Shown: positions 1-11,981, counted from the first letter of the stretch. The stretch is DNA of 64,000 bases from Tritrichomonas musculus (GCA_039105265.1 JAPFFF010000007.1:2480001-2544000), one strand, 5' to 3'. Notes: generated by a model from the sequence alone, not told the origin. Translations and numbers: made by a program.

Positions 1-731
1 TCAGAAGAATATTTTACAAGGATAGCAAGAGCATCGTAGCAAAATTTCCTAATAAACTCGTTCTGCGAAACACTATTTTTAACAATATATTCTTCATAAT
101 ATGGTAACATGTATTGACTCAAATCAGGAAAATAAGCAAAACTTCCAAGAAACCAAATAAAAAGAGGTAAATTCAATTCTGTAATTTTTGATGCTATTTT
201 GTCAATTCCAAGATTAATAATGTGCTTTGCAAAGTCAATATTCAAGACTAAGAGTTTTCCAAGCGCTTTAAAAGCAGTCTCATTTGGAAGTAAATTATAA
301 AGGAAAGTGATATGTTTAGGTCTAATTTCTTCTTTCATCAAAAAGAAAGGAGAAAAAGAAGCAATTTTGTCAATTAAGCTTAAGCATTGATTAATGATTT
401 CAGATGGTGGTAATATTGGCTGGTTTGGTAGTCTCAAACGTAGTGTTTCTGATATTGAATTAGCGTTTTTGATCATAATGAAAATGTTGTCATAGTACTT
501 TTTAATTACTGAAAAACGCTGCGTTTGGGCTATTTTATTCAAGCATTGAATTGAATGGTAGCACTTAAGAGGGTCAAGGAGCATGGAAAAGTGAAATGAA
601 ATTTTTGTTGAAGATACTAGGGTTATGTCTCCTGAATTGCTCCTTTCTACTTCTGATAAACGAAGAAATGGAGCATAATCAATTTTCTTCTTTGGAGTCC
701 GCTGGCCTTGATTTTTTGTAGAAAAAAACAT
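1..731 (-). CDS. Partial host gene, N-terminal ~243 codons, helical-repeat-like protein
   Basis: An open minus-strand frame runs from an ATG at 731 to the left edge with no stop, so only the N-terminal 243 codons are present. The product starts MFFSTKNQGQRTPKKKIDYA and then continues as leucine-, isoleucine- and lysine-rich amphipathic helices with no signal peptide or membrane segment. This resembles ARM/HEAT-type solenoids of large cytosolic or nuclear scaffolds, but I recognise no specific family. Base composition is clearly coding compared with the DNA to its right. A TCATT Inr-like motif 13 nt before the ATG (putative start of transcription at 744) supports this start. The gene is real with good confidence; its function is unknown. 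Confidence 0.75.
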   Translation of the reverse strand, partial: MFFSTKNQGQRTPKKKIDYAPFLRLSEVERSNSGDITLVSSTKISFHFSMLLDPLKCYHSIQCLNKIAQTQRFSVIKKYYDNIFIMIKNANSISETLRLRLPNQPILPPSEIINQCLSLIDKIASFSPFFLMKEEIRPKHITFLYNLLPNETAFKALGKLLVLNIDFAKHIINLGIDKIASKITELNLPLFIWFLGSFAYFPDLSQYMLPYYEEYIVKNSVSQNEFIRKFCYDALAILVKYSS

Positions 732-1043
732 ATAGAAAATAAATGAATGGCAAAATATTGAAATTTTAAATCCGTTTACATTTTTTTTTTTTCTGGATAG
801 GTGAAACTATAAAAAAAACTTTTGTTTTATATTAATAATTTAAATATAATTATATATATTTAATATATATCAGAGTCCAAAATCTGTAAACGGATAAGAA
901 TTTGATTTTATATTTTCTTAGAAACAAAAATGGATATTTAAAATTGAGAAAATTCTGAATAAGATTATTTTTTTCCTCAATCAATTCTTATGTTTTTATA
1001 TTAAAATTTGTATTTAAATTTGAATTTATTTTTAGTATTTATA

Positions 1044-1080
<37 letters not shown>

Positions 1081-2818
1081 TTTAATAACATTTACAAGTT
1101 ATTTTTAATAAGATATAATAATTTAAAATTGAATGAAATAAAATATTTTTATTTATACATTATCATTCAATAAATTAAGAATGGTGCTTGAAATAATTTT
1201 TCTAAACTATTATCAAAAACTGTTAAGTACAAAAAAATTTTTAATTTATGATTATTTTATTTACTAAAAATATAATTTAATTTAAAATCAAATATATATT
1301 AAATATAATTTATATATGATATGAATACCAAATAATATCTAAAAATATTAGATAAATATTGAATGGTATTTGATGAAAATTTCATTGTGAAATAAAGTTG
1401 CGCACGATAAAATGTGATTATTTTATTGTATATAGTCATAAATATCACATAAATAAAAATATGTATTGACATTTTATATTTTCTAGAATTTGTTTGATAT
1501 TTCAGGAAAGTTAAATCTATTTATTATAAAACCAAAAAATGTAATTTTTTTAATCACATTGAAGATAAAATAATTTTTAACTAAATGATTAGAAAATGGA
1601 AATGCATTTGAATATAAAATAATACATTATACTACTAATAATCAATATCATTTCATGATATTTCACAATAAATGATTTCCAAAAAAGTTTGAATAGCTTA
1701 ATGAATTATCATATAAAATTATTAAATTAAAAATAAAAAAGTTCTATATGGAATTTATTTAATTATATTAAATAGAAAAAGAGATATTCATAAAACGTGT
1801 AACGTATTTTTAACTTACATCACCCATTTTTCTGGACAATTTCCTTTCATTTTCTTATTGAAGTGTAATTCAAAAAGCAATTATATTCAAATTATTCCTC
1901 TCAAATTTCAATTCATTTAAAATGGATTCTTGATGTTATTTATCATAAATGTATAAAAATAATTATTCTGGGGAAATCTTTTTGGTATATATTTGTTAAT
2001 ATCAATAGTATATGCTAATTTCAATTTAATCATTATCAAGATTTTTTGTTAATATCATATAATAAAATGGCAAAATTTTTATATTTTTCAAAATGATTTG
2101 AATTAATTGGACCATTTTATCTCAAATTGAATTATAATAATAAATAAATTCTAACGTATGGAATCAAAATTCAATTATAATTCTCAGAAATATCTAACAG
2201 ATCATTGAAAAAGCTCTATAACGCTAATGGCCAAAATATATATTCAATTGATTCTATTGTATTTAATGGACATTGTTCAATTCAATTTTCAATTTGGGAA
2301 AAAAATATTAAAAATAATATAATTTGATTAATTATTTAATTAAGGTATTTCCGAAAAAATTTTCATTAGTATTCATTCAAAATTTCTTTGACTGAATAAA
2401 ATATAAAAATATTGATATATCTCACTTAATAAATTGATATCATACGGATATTTTTGCATATATCTATGTATTAATATTCAAAAATATTAATATGATTTAT
2501 ATATAGATCTTATATTTATATATAGAAAGATATCAATTAAAAAGCAATTTGAAAATAATTTCCAAAAATCAGTCAACTTTTTTTAACAATTTATAACTTT
2601 CTTGTTCAATCTAACAGTATTGAAAGTTTTAGTTGATATTATCAATTTGATAATAAAAGGATTTCATTTTCTTTGATTTACTACAGGATATTAGATAAAA
2701 CGATATTTCTTTAAAAATCAAAGCTTAAATATTGATTTACTTTTTTACATAAATAGTATTTAGCAATAAGTGTATTTACATAACAAAATTTACTGAAAAA
2801 GTCGGAATTTAAAGTAGG
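732..2818. other. AT-rich intergenic DNA
   Basis: No gene is seen. It holds an 11-bp inverted repeat (ATCCGTTTACA at 770-780 and its complement at 885-895) just upstream of the 731 gene, and an (AT)n microsatellite near 1045-1074. The rest is unstructured AT-rich sequence. Confidence 0.7.
742..746 (-). promoter_or_regulatory. Inr-like element of the 731 gene
   Basis: On the minus strand this reads TCATT, matching the trichomonad Inr consensus TCA+1-Y-W. The A (744) would give a 13-nt leader before the ATG at 731. Short leaders are usual in trichomonads. Confidence 0.5.
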
Positions 2819-4150
2819 TCAATTGTCTACGCAGGTCTCGTCATCGCAAAAGTAGCGAATAGAAAATCTTTGCAGCTTTGCATCATCAACTGGATAAAGA
2901 CGAAATGGATGAGGATTTAGGCTGTTAATGAAAGTCACTGCATTTTGTGTCCGAACTGTTATAATTCTATGATCTATGTAATTCCATTGTTGATTCGAAA
3001 ATCCGTTTGGTGGATGAACATATAGAATTGTTCCATCATTATAATCAGCACCATAATTATCATCGAGCATTTGGCCAGGATGTCCTACGCTTTCTATTGT
3101 ATTTTTTTTACTTTGTCTGAAATAAAAAAGTTGATTTGGATCTTTTGGATTATATGGAGATGCTGTTAAAGCATATCCAACACCAAAATGTCGAATGTTA
3201 GTAACGGTCATTGCTTGGTCAATTCCATCTTGTGATTTGAAAACAAAAGAGAAAGGAATATCAGGTATTATTGAAATTGTTTTAAGATAAAGGTTGAGGA
3301 GGTCACTAGAAGGTTTAATGCTTACTTTGAATGACGCTAATTCTTTTTGGGTTTCAATAGCTTTTTGATCTTTCTCTTCAATTTCTTTATTTTTTTCATT
3401 AATAATCGCGTTTTTTTCATTAACTATTTTTATTAATTCATCTATTTTCCTATTTTTTTCATCAATTTCATTTCTAAAGTTGAGTATTGTTTCGCAATCT
3501 TCAATAGAGCCAATGCCGTATTTTCTGAATAATTCTCTGAATTCAATGAGTAATGGAGATGGTAGGTTTGGTATTCTTACAAATTTCAAAAATGTTGATG
3601 CGCTTTTACCATATTTTTCAATTAATCGAATAACAAGTTTAGCAATTAAAGTTATGTCAATCTCTTCTTCATGTTTTCCTGATAAAATTCTAAATATAGA
3701 TGTAATTGGAATGGTTAAGATTAATTCAAAATCTGATTCGTTAAGCAAAATAGATGAAAGGTGATTACTGACGGCGTCTTCGTATGTAGATGGATTTGAA
3801 TTGTATATTTGAATGCAATTAATAAGCTCTCTCAATTCTTCATGTGGAGAAATTTGATTAAAAAACTGAGTTGTTGCCTCCAATAGCTGGTCGGCTTCAT
3901 AATCGGCCGCAATTGCTCTAAATTTCAGAGCATTAGAAGTGTTAATAAAATCCGTTTTCCCGTTCTGGCAAAATTCGATTAGAAAAAGATGAAAATCTTC
4001 GATTTCCCAAATGCCACGGATTTCAATTATAGGAATCAAAGATTTCAGGATTTGATTCTTTAAATAGCGTGATCGGAAACCAACTTGAATGGTATCGCAT
4101 TCAAAACTGGTATCATTATAGCGAATTGTAATAAATTGGGGCAGAGTCAT
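2819..4150 (-). CDS. BTB-like / coiled-coil protein with an unrecognised C-terminal domain
   Basis: The 443-residue frame has three parts. Residues 1-115 look like a divergent BTB/POZ fold followed by BACK-like helices to about 235. Residues ~235-285 are a charged coiled coil made of repeated EKN/EKNK units. Residues ~290-443 form a compact aromatic-rich domain ending in a Cys-containing acidic tail. This BTB plus coiled-coil plus C-terminal domain layout belongs to a large expanded family in trichomonads, probably adaptor proteins (for example for cullin ligases, an inference from BTB families generally). The C-terminal block includes FSNQQWNY, reminiscent of a QxW motif of ricin-type lectins, but one motif is not enough to assign it. 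The ATG at 4150 is the first in frame. No close neighbour suggests co-regulation. Confidence 0.75.
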   Translation of the reverse strand: MTLPQFITIRYNDTSFECDTIQVGFRSRYLKNQILKSLIPIIEIRGIWEIEDFHLFLIEFCQNGKTDFINTSNALKFRAIAADYEADQLLEATTQFFNQISPHEELRELINCIQIYNSNPSTYEDAVSNHLSSILLNESDFELILTIPITSIFRILSGKHEEEIDITLIAKLVIRLIEKYGKSASTFLKFVRIPNLPSPLLIEFRELFRKYGIGSIEDCETILNFRNEIDEKNRKIDELIKIVNEKNAIINEKNKEIEEKDQKAIETQKELASFKVSIKPSSDLLNLYLKTISIIPDIPFSFVFKSQDGIDQAMTVTNIRHFGVGYALTASPYNPKDPNQLFYFRQSKKNTIESVGHPGQMLDDNYGADYNDGTILYVHPPNGFSNQQWNYIDHRIITVRTQNAVTFINSLNPHPFRLYPVDDAKLQRFSIRYFCDDETCVDN

Positions 4151-7010
4151 AATCTCCCCTTTTTGAGAAAGGTTTTGAAAAATGTTGATAAAAATCTGTT
4201 ATTCTTAGTGAAAGAAAATTTTTTTGAGTTATATATTTCAAAAAGTTAAATGAATGGAACTTTTTAAGAATTTGTGTAAAAATGTATTTTTATTATTTAC
4301 TTCTCTGTTATAAATTATTTTATAATTCTTCTATGATTATAAATATTAATTTTATATTGTTATTTTATAAATATATATATATTTTTTATATAACTGTTTA
4401 ATTTTGATGAAACTGTCATAACTTGATTTGTTAAATATAATTTTTTTGATCAATAATAAAATGTCTATTTATCAATAAATTTTATGAATATACATTATAT
4501 ATTTGAATAATAGATTTAGAATATTGTGTAAATAATATAATAACTAATAAAAATGACAAAAAAATAATATTAACAGTAAAAATGGATATTTATATATATT
4601 GAATATTGAATTAAGACAATCGAATTCACTAATATATTCACCTTTTTATATAAGTAGAAATTAAGGAGGTAGTTGATTAAGTCTCAGATAAAGATATGAT
4701 TATTATTTTTTGTATATGAATATATCTTTAAATTTGCAATACAATTCTATAAAATAAAAAAGAAATAAAGATTTTTTATATCCTATTTTTTTATAAAATA
4801 ACTGTTTATAGGTGGGACACCAATGAATTTTTATAACTTTTGCACCATTAGATAGATTTCATATAATATTAAATAATATATTAATTATAGTTCATAAATA
4901 TTAAAGATAAAGTTTTTATGAATAATTTAAATCTTCATATTTTTTTTGTAAACTATTCAAGTAGTATAGAAAAAATCTTTCAAATATATTTGAAATAATT
5001 TTCTCAAAATTAAAAGAATTTGAAAAGATCATTCAATTTATATAAGAAAATTTTATTTATTAAGAATAAAAATATCTATTTTAATTTTATATTAATTGTT
5101 TAATTTAATTTTGTTTAAAGTTATATCTTGTTGATTATAATCAAAGACAAAATATAAAAAGAAATAAATGATTTTTGCTTTACCGAAACTTTTGAATATA
5201 ACAATTGAAGCATGATATAAAAATTCGTTTTGAAAAAGTTAGAAATAATCAATTATTAGATTATAATGATTTTGAAAATTTATTAGTATATGATTTATTA
5301 TAAAATTTTTTAAAATATTATTTACTATTAAATTTATGTTTATAATATTATAATAAATATATATTATGTTTATATCTATTTAAATCGCTATATTTATAAT
5401 TTTTATTAAAACTTAGTTTTTTTTGAAATTTTAAAAATTCAAATAAATATAAAATAATTTTTATTTTGATTATCTTTGCTTTTTAAATTTAAATTGAAAT
5501 ATCTCATTTATATATATTTTTAATATAAAATTCAAATATGAAATAATAATATTAATATAGATCAATATAATTTTAAATAAAGATATTACTTTTTCTAAAG
5601 ATCTCAAAATTTCAATAAGTGAAAAAATATAAAAAATATTTGAAAGCTATTTTTATAAATTGAGAGAAAATTGAATAAAAAAAAGCTGATTTTAATTTTT
5701 TATGATTTTTTAATAAAGGTCCAATATTCTAGGACATATATCTGATTTTAATTTACCTTTATTTATACCAAATTTATTGTTTGACCGTTTATAATTTCTT
5801 ACCAAGTGGCTCCAAAATTGAATCATTCCGTTAACTAATTCAACTTTTTGAATATTTTTTCCCAACTAACCTTTATCTTTGAAGTTATGTTATAACCAAC
5901 TATATCAATTAAAAACCTGGGTGATGAAGAAACTAAATATCAAAAAAGAAAACATTCAATTTTTTTATATACTTCTGAAAATTAAAAATACCTTTTATTT
6001 TAACTTTTTAGAGAAATCTATTAATTATTTTATATTTTTTCCAGATCATTCTTGATGTATGACAATGATAATATCATAAAATAATAGAAATATGTATTTT
6101 AATTCATTTGAACTTGTGATATTGCATATCATGTAATAAAAAAAAAGTTGATGAATATTAGTTCAAAACTTAATTTAACAACTGCATCCTATCATATATG
6201 TGTTATATAAATATATATTATTAAATTGCTAAATAATTCTTAAAATTCGAAGAAAAAAAGAACTTTTTTAATGTCAAAAAAAAAGTGGCCCGCCTATTAC
6301 GGTTTTCATTTTTTTAAGAAAAAAGCGTCAATTACATCGAATTCGCCAAATTCCTTAAGTTTTCAAAGATCTTAATACAGTGCGTTCTAAATTATCCCAA
6401 ACCCTCATTTTCTTGTATGCAAAAAAAAAAAAATTATTTTTAATATCATCTGACATTTCAGAAAAAAAAAAAAATACCGATTCGTAGGTGAACATAGAAA
6501 ATCGCGTGTACATTTCAGAAATCTTTTGTATAATCAATTTAAAATGATTGATATTTTATTTGTAATTTACCAAATAATTGCTATACGAGCACAGAAATAG
6601 TTTTTTAAGTGCAATTAAGTAAAAAATATAAATTAATTTTTAAACCATTCCTTTTTTTATTCTAGATTTAGTGATTTTTATATGAACTTTTTGAATAGTG
6701 GACTCTGGTAATTCAAAATAAAAAATTAGGGCCAAATATAAATTCAAATTTAAAATGAGACTCCAGACTCGTACCTATTATAAATTCTTATTTTTTCTGA
6801 GGTAAAACGCTATTAAAAAATAACAAAAAACTAATTGAGTGTTTTATGCATTTTTAAATTTTTGTACTAATATTATCATATAAAATATTTCAAAATTAAA
6901 ACATTTTAAAAAAAGTTTTCCATTAGTTTTTCAAAATTTGGTTTTTATATATATTTTTAAAATTAAAAAAATCCAAATTCTTTTATAAAATCTTAGAGCC
7001 TTGTTTAAAT

Positions 7011-8379
7011 AAAGGTAATTACACTTTGATGTATATGATAATTTCCATGCATATTTAATTATAATTAATTACTTTATATTTAGCAAATTTTATCAAATAA
7101 AATTTAAAATTCTATCTAGGAATTTTCAAGATATTTTAATTTATAATTTTTGAGAGGTTTACAATTTGATTAAATTGAAAATAATATATGACTATAAATA
7201 ATGATAAATAAGTTGATAAAATAAAATAAAATAAAATAAAATAATAACAGATAATAAATTAAAATTTCATTATTCTTTTTATCAATATATAAATAGATAA
7301 AAAAATGTAAAATATTCAATTTTGAGACTTTGAACTTGGGAATTCAATTTTGAGACATTGCACTTGGGAATTCAATTTTGAATCATTAAATAAACTCAAT
7401 TAAATCTTTTTCATCTCTTATTCAAAATTGAAAGATTTTGCTTTTTTCTTTCAATTTTTTTTTTATTCGGTTTTGCCATTTTTATTTTTGGTTTCAAGAA
7501 AAAGCAGCCAGAAACAAAACTTTATATTTGTCATTAGAGTAGGCAACAAAAAGATCAAATGCATTCATCTGTAGTAGCTAAGCTAGCCAGGGAGGTTTAA
7601 GGTTTCCATTTTAAACTATTCGCATGATTTAATAAAAATTTTCATTTTTATTCAATTTTTTTTTACTAATATAAATTGAATACTTTTGTTTTTTAAAAAA
7701 AATAATTTTCATCCCCCGATAGCTACTTTTTAATAAAAACCTCAAATAATCATTCAAAATATTGAATAAAAATATTAAATTTTTTTTCGAAAAATTGAAT
7801 AAGAGATGAAAACAATTTAATAGGGTTTATTCATGCTTTGAAATTTTGAAAGGAAAAAAAAACATTCAATTTTGATATAAATTCTTTTATTGACCTATAA
7901 CAGCTTTTGTATTCACCATAAATTTTGTGTTCTTTATATCTCGAAAATTCCTAGATAAAAATTAAAATAATCTTTTTATTTATATGCAATTTATAAATAA
8001 ATATAAAAATATCCAATTATAAAATAGTCTACAATATATTTTTTAAGAAAAATAGTTTTTTTTATTCAAATACAAATAAAATATAAATATATAGCTTCAC
8101 AAAAGTTAATTATTTAATTTGCTTTATTTATTACAAGTGAATTTATTTTATTAATAAAATTTTAAAGTATCAAAACAAAAAAATAATAACTCCTCATATT
8201 TTCTCATATTTTTTTGAAAATTGGTAAATCAATTATTCATAGGTATTATGCTCCAAAATTTTGTAATCAAATATGTCTCTAGGCAAATAATAATTTTATT
8301 ATTTTTGAAGTAAAAATATTCCATATTCATCAACTTTTCTCAGAAAAAAAATTGAATTAAAAAGAGTGTAATTACCTTT
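7011..8379. mobile_element. Inverted-repeat-bounded element, 1.37 kb, non-coding
   Basis: The ends are a perfect 15-bp inverted repeat, AAAGGTAATTACACT at 7011-7025 and its complement at 8365-8379. Inside, a second and longer imperfect inverted pair (about 7384-7430 against 7790-7836, sharing TTGAATAAGAGATGAAAA) suggests a nested foldback or a second element. There is no transposase frame, so if mobile it would be a non-autonomous DNA element. The AAGG near the end recalls the TTAAGG elements elsewhere in this window, but this one is not flanked by TTAA. Confidence 0.45.
7316..7397. repeat. 28-bp direct repeat, about 2.5 copies
   Basis: The unit begins ATTCAATTTTGAGAC and ends CTTGGGA. Two full copies differ in a few central bases and a third is partial. 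Confidence 0.6.
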
Positions 8380-9556
8380 TTTAAATTTTTCATTTTTCAA
8401 TGAAATGAAATGTTTATAAGAAGGGAAAAAATTGTTTGTTTTCATAATTATTGATTGTTTTAGAATTAACATCATTAAAAGATTTGTATTTTAAAATAAT
8501 AACTTAAAATAATTGAATATTTATAAAGATATATTTGAATTTTTAACTTCGAAATAGGAGTTACTACCCCCTTAAAGAATTTTATGATGCTAATTTTTTT
8601 GCATATTCCTAAATTCTAGAATCATTTTTTTTTTTTTTTACTTTACAAATGCTATTAATTCAGTTCGAAGATTAAATTTACATACTTATCAGAATATATA
8701 TGCGATATTAGAAATATAAAATATGCAATTTTAATTGATATGCGATGTACTGTATTATTTATATAAAGAAATTGCATTTGACTTGAAGTGGTAACAAGTA
8801 ATTTCATTCATATAATAATATAATTAAAAAAAGTAAAGAAAATGGTAATTCATATTAGTAATGTTGTACAATGATAAAACATATTAAAAAGTAAAAATTA
8901 ATCTTTTCCTCCAATAATTTTTTATTTATTGTAATATTATAATTGAATGCTTAGTCAAAATATAAACATTTCAAATTTTATAAAAATGCTCTTAATAAAT
9001 AACCAATGATTTCTGTTAATACAGTTTTAAATTCCATAATATGCTAGTTTGTAACAAAGATTTGCATAGAAAAAATGATTTTCTTTCCTTTTTTTGACGA
9101 ATTGTCAATTATGTGATTTCCATCTCAGTTTTAAATTCCAACGTAAATACAATACCATAAAAGATTAGAATAATAATACACAGAATAGAATAAAAAGTTG
9201 ACATTCTTCAAATAGAATAATCTCAATAAATATTACTATTATTATCAGTTGTTAAGAATTAGTAATGCATTATAGTAGGTGAGTTCAATGATGGTTTCAA
9301 ACCTGTTTTATATGTTTCTTATGTTTAAAAAACATTAAATATTATGTTTTTTTTAGTTTTTTTCATTGTTTTGAAATCACAAGCAAGTTTCTATTGATGT
9401 AACATATTAGTAAATATAAGGAAATCAATATTTAATTATGATGGCAAAAGAAATTTTCAATTAAAAAGTGTTAAAGTTAATGCCAAAATGCATTTTATTT
9501 GATGAAAACAAATAAAATCAATAAGATACAAGACATCAAGTTAGCTGATCAATCTT

Positions 9557-9802
9557 TTAAGGTACAATTCTCATACGTTTAGTAACTGCAAAACTTTTTG
9601 ACACTTTAAGAAAAAGAAAAGACATGTTATATAAAAAATATTTTTTAAAAAATTATATATTTGAAAAATTTAATATAAAAAATAAAGCTCAGAATTTTAA
9701 ATCTGACACTCATTCAAAAATAAACTTTTTCTGAGAGGTGCACTTTCACAAAATTTTAACGTTCTCTTTCTCAATATTTAACGTATGAGAATTGTACCTT
9801 AA
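9557..9802. mobile_element. MITE-like element, 246 bp, perfect 23-bp inverted ends
   Basis: The left end (9557-9579) starts TTAAGGTACAATTCTCATAC and is matched perfectly over 23 bp by the complement at 9780-9802. The interior is non-coding. The element is flanked by TTAA on both sides if TTAA is counted as target, leaving GG...CC termini. This is the pattern of a small non-autonomous DNA transposon. The superfamily is not certain: TTAA targets suggest piggyBac-like, but the GG ends are not typical of it. Confidence 0.6.
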
Positions 9803-10639
9803 AAAATTAATTTTATATACAATTGTGAGAATATTCAATATTTAATTGTTATTTGAAGCCAAATCAAATTTGATAAAACTCAAACAAACTTTGAGCTGCA
9901 CTAAAGTTAACGTAATTTTTTTTTCATTCAAAAAAGATATTATCATATATCTTATGTTGTTTATTTTAGCACAATTTATTGAAGTTGCCAAAGAATTCAT
10001 TGACAAATGACTGAGAAATTTCTTCACAATTTTTGAATTTTTTTTAACTTTTTCAAAAAAAAAAGTTCAATTTTATATTTTTATAATTTCTTGCTTGATA
10101 TAATGCGAATATGTTATATATTTATATGAATTTATAGAAAATACTTACATGGGAAATAATTATCAATTTCAAGTGTTTTATTCCATTCTAACACTTAAAC
10201 CATTATTTTTTTTTTTTTTTTTTTTTTTGACGGTTTTTTCCACTGACTAAATGAAAAAAAAAAGTGACAAATAAGATGTTCTCATTAATTTATGTTGAAA
10301 TATATAAGTACGTTTTGTTTCTGATAGACTTTTTGAATATGGTAAAGGATAAAGAGTGGGGAAAAGGCACATTAGTGAACCTATTTTAACATTGAGAATT
10401 TGTGAGAAGTTGAATAATTTTTATAAAAAGAGTATTCAAAATTGAAAGGAAAAGTGTCTTTTTTCCTTTCTCATTTTTTACATGAAAAAGTTAAATCCAG
10501 CATTTGTGCTTATAAATTGACTTATTAAAGAAGTTCCTTGGAGTTTTTTTTAATTATATAAAGTGAAAAAAATGAAATAAAATGAAAACATTATTTAATA
10601 ATATCTTAATTTTAAACAAAAAAAGAAATTTTAATGGTT

Positions 10640-11110
10640 TTAAAACAAATTCAAAGTGCTGATATCGCATTGGTTATTTGGGGTAATATCTTCAAATTTA
10701 TCAAAAGTTAAATCGATGTCAATGAAACGTTTTTGATCTGTTTCATATAAAATTGTAGAATTCTCTGGTTCGATTATTGAGAAATTATTTGTATAGGTAT
10801 CAGTTATTGAGTTTTGAAAATGTAATGGATCAATTAAATCAATATCTCGTATTATTATCTTTTTATTATCCTCAATATCTGAAACAATTGGGCTTTCATC
10901 TGTTTGTGTACTATCTGAAGCAGGTGTACTATCTGTAAGTTCTCTGTTTTTGTTTGACGCTTTGTAATTTGTTCTTTTGGCCCTCTTCATTTTTAAGATA
11001 TGGCAACCATTTTCGTCAAGTGGATAACTATGAACTTCCATTGTATCTGGGCAAATATATCTGATTTCTCGAATACGAGCGCAATTGGTTTTCCTTCCAG
11101 CTTTTCTCAT
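10640..11110 (-). CDS. Hypothetical protein, 156 aa
   Basis: This is a 156-residue frame with a basic Cys-containing N-terminus (MRKAGRKTNCARIREIRYIC), a Lys/Arg-rich stretch near residue 40, a Ser/Thr/Asp-rich middle and an acidic C-terminal half. No membrane segment or known domain is evident. The basic start and acidic tail would suit a small nuclear or nucleic-acid-associated protein, but that is only a guess. The frame differs clearly in composition from the flanking AT desert. A TCATT Inr motif 6 nt before the ATG supports both the gene and its start. Confidence 0.6.
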   Translation of the reverse strand: MRKAGRKTNCARIREIRYICPDTMEVHSYPLDENGCHILKMKRAKRTNYKASNKNRELTDSTPASDSTQTDESPIVSDIEDNKKIIIRDIDLIDPLHFQNSITDTYTNNFSIIEPENSTILYETDQKRFIDIDLTFDKFEDITPNNQCDISTLNLF

Positions 11111-11113
11111 AGA

Positions 11114-11118
11114 AATGA
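11114..11118 (-). promoter_or_regulatory. Inr-like element of the 11110 gene
   Basis: TCATT on the minus strand, with A+1 at 11116, six bases before the ATG. It fits the trichomonad Inr and its usual distance from the start codon. Confidence 0.5.
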
Positions 11119-11807
11119 AATGAAAAAAAAGATTTTTTATCTCTCAATTTTTTGAATTTTTGATATCAATATTTTTGTTGTCAAATAAAATACAAAAAGA
11201 TTATGTTTAATTAATTGATAAGTCTTTCATTTAAAACAATAATTGGCATCTCTTGTCAATTTTTGTCAAAAAAAATTGATATCAAATTCAAATAAAAATG
11301 ATGGTAACATTGTTTTATCATTTGTTTGTTTGTTTTTTAGAATAAAAAATTAAACTTTCAAAATAAAAATGAATTTGGAAAAAGTGGATATGTTCAAACA
11401 AATATGCTCTCAAATTCATTACCGTTCTAGATCAAATATATATCAGGATTTTAATAATAAATCAATTATATTAAATAAAATAATATGTGCAAATGTGTTT
11501 TAAAAAATAATGCCATGAAACTGTTCGATTTAAAAAAAAATAGCTCTTTAATATAACAATTTTTGCAAGAGAGATTGTACCCCAGCTTTTTGAGAGAACT
11601 AATTGAAAGAAAAATAGGAGAAAAATGGACAATTAACATATTATTATCAACTCATTGTTCAGTTTTTTTCAAAAACGATACTGCTAGCTTTTTAAAATAT
11701 ATTTAAGTTAAAATTATATATTATTTTATATTTACATTTTATTATTAGGGAAAAATAACATTTTAAATAATAATTGTTCAAGATAATTATAATCATTTTT
11801 ATATAAG

Positions 11808-11835
11808 CACTTTTTGAATGACTATTCAAAAAGTG
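11808..11835. repeat. Perfect 12-bp hairpin
   Basis: CACTTTTTGAAT at 11808-11819 pairs perfectly with ATTCAAAAAGTG at 11824-11835 across a 4-base loop. Confidence 0.7.
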
Positions 11836-11878
11836 ACTTGTAATATTTTTAGAATTTTTATGTAAAAAAAAAAATTGA

Positions 11879-11981
11879 TGCATCTTTTTATATTTTTACA
11901 TAATTTTATATTTATGTAAAAATACCGAGACTTACATCAAAAGGAAGGATCGGTAAAAATTGTGTAACATAAAAAGATGCA
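11879..11981. other. Nested inverted repeats, possible three-way-junction structure
   Basis: A 13-bp outer stem (TGCATCTTTTTAT at 11879-11891 with its complement at 11969-11981) encloses two inner hairpins: a 10-bp one (11893-11902 with 11913-11922) and a 6-bp one (TACCGA 11923-11928 with TCGGTA 11950-11955). It could be a structured RNA, a cruciform or a tiny foldback element. Transcription is unknown. Confidence 0.35.

Larger units (their letters stand above)
4151..10639. other. 6.5-kb AT-rich desert with inverted-repeat elements
   Basis: No convincing coding sequence is seen on either strand; short open frames here are chance frames in AT-rich DNA. It holds two inverted-repeat-bounded elements (7011-8379 and 9557-9802, listed separately), an (AAAAT)n run at about 7213-7243, a 28-bp direct repeat at about 7316-7380, and homopolymer T runs, the longest near 10207-10228. 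Confidence 0.7.

Noticed and set aside
1041-1074. (AT)n run as a promoter or origin
   Set aside because: A simple microsatellite, common in this AT-rich genome, with no gene placed to use it.
6355-6537. 60-residue minus-strand frame
   Set aside because: Phe/Lys-rich chance frame through poly-T runs, no domain and no Inr at the right distance.
7550-7610. GC-richer patch considered as a tRNA
   Set aside because: No acceptor stem, T-arm or anticodon arm could be paired; lies inside an inverted-repeat element.
8562-8582. CCCCCTTAAAG as the right end of another TTAAGG element
   Set aside because: No matching left end could be found in the flanking sequence.
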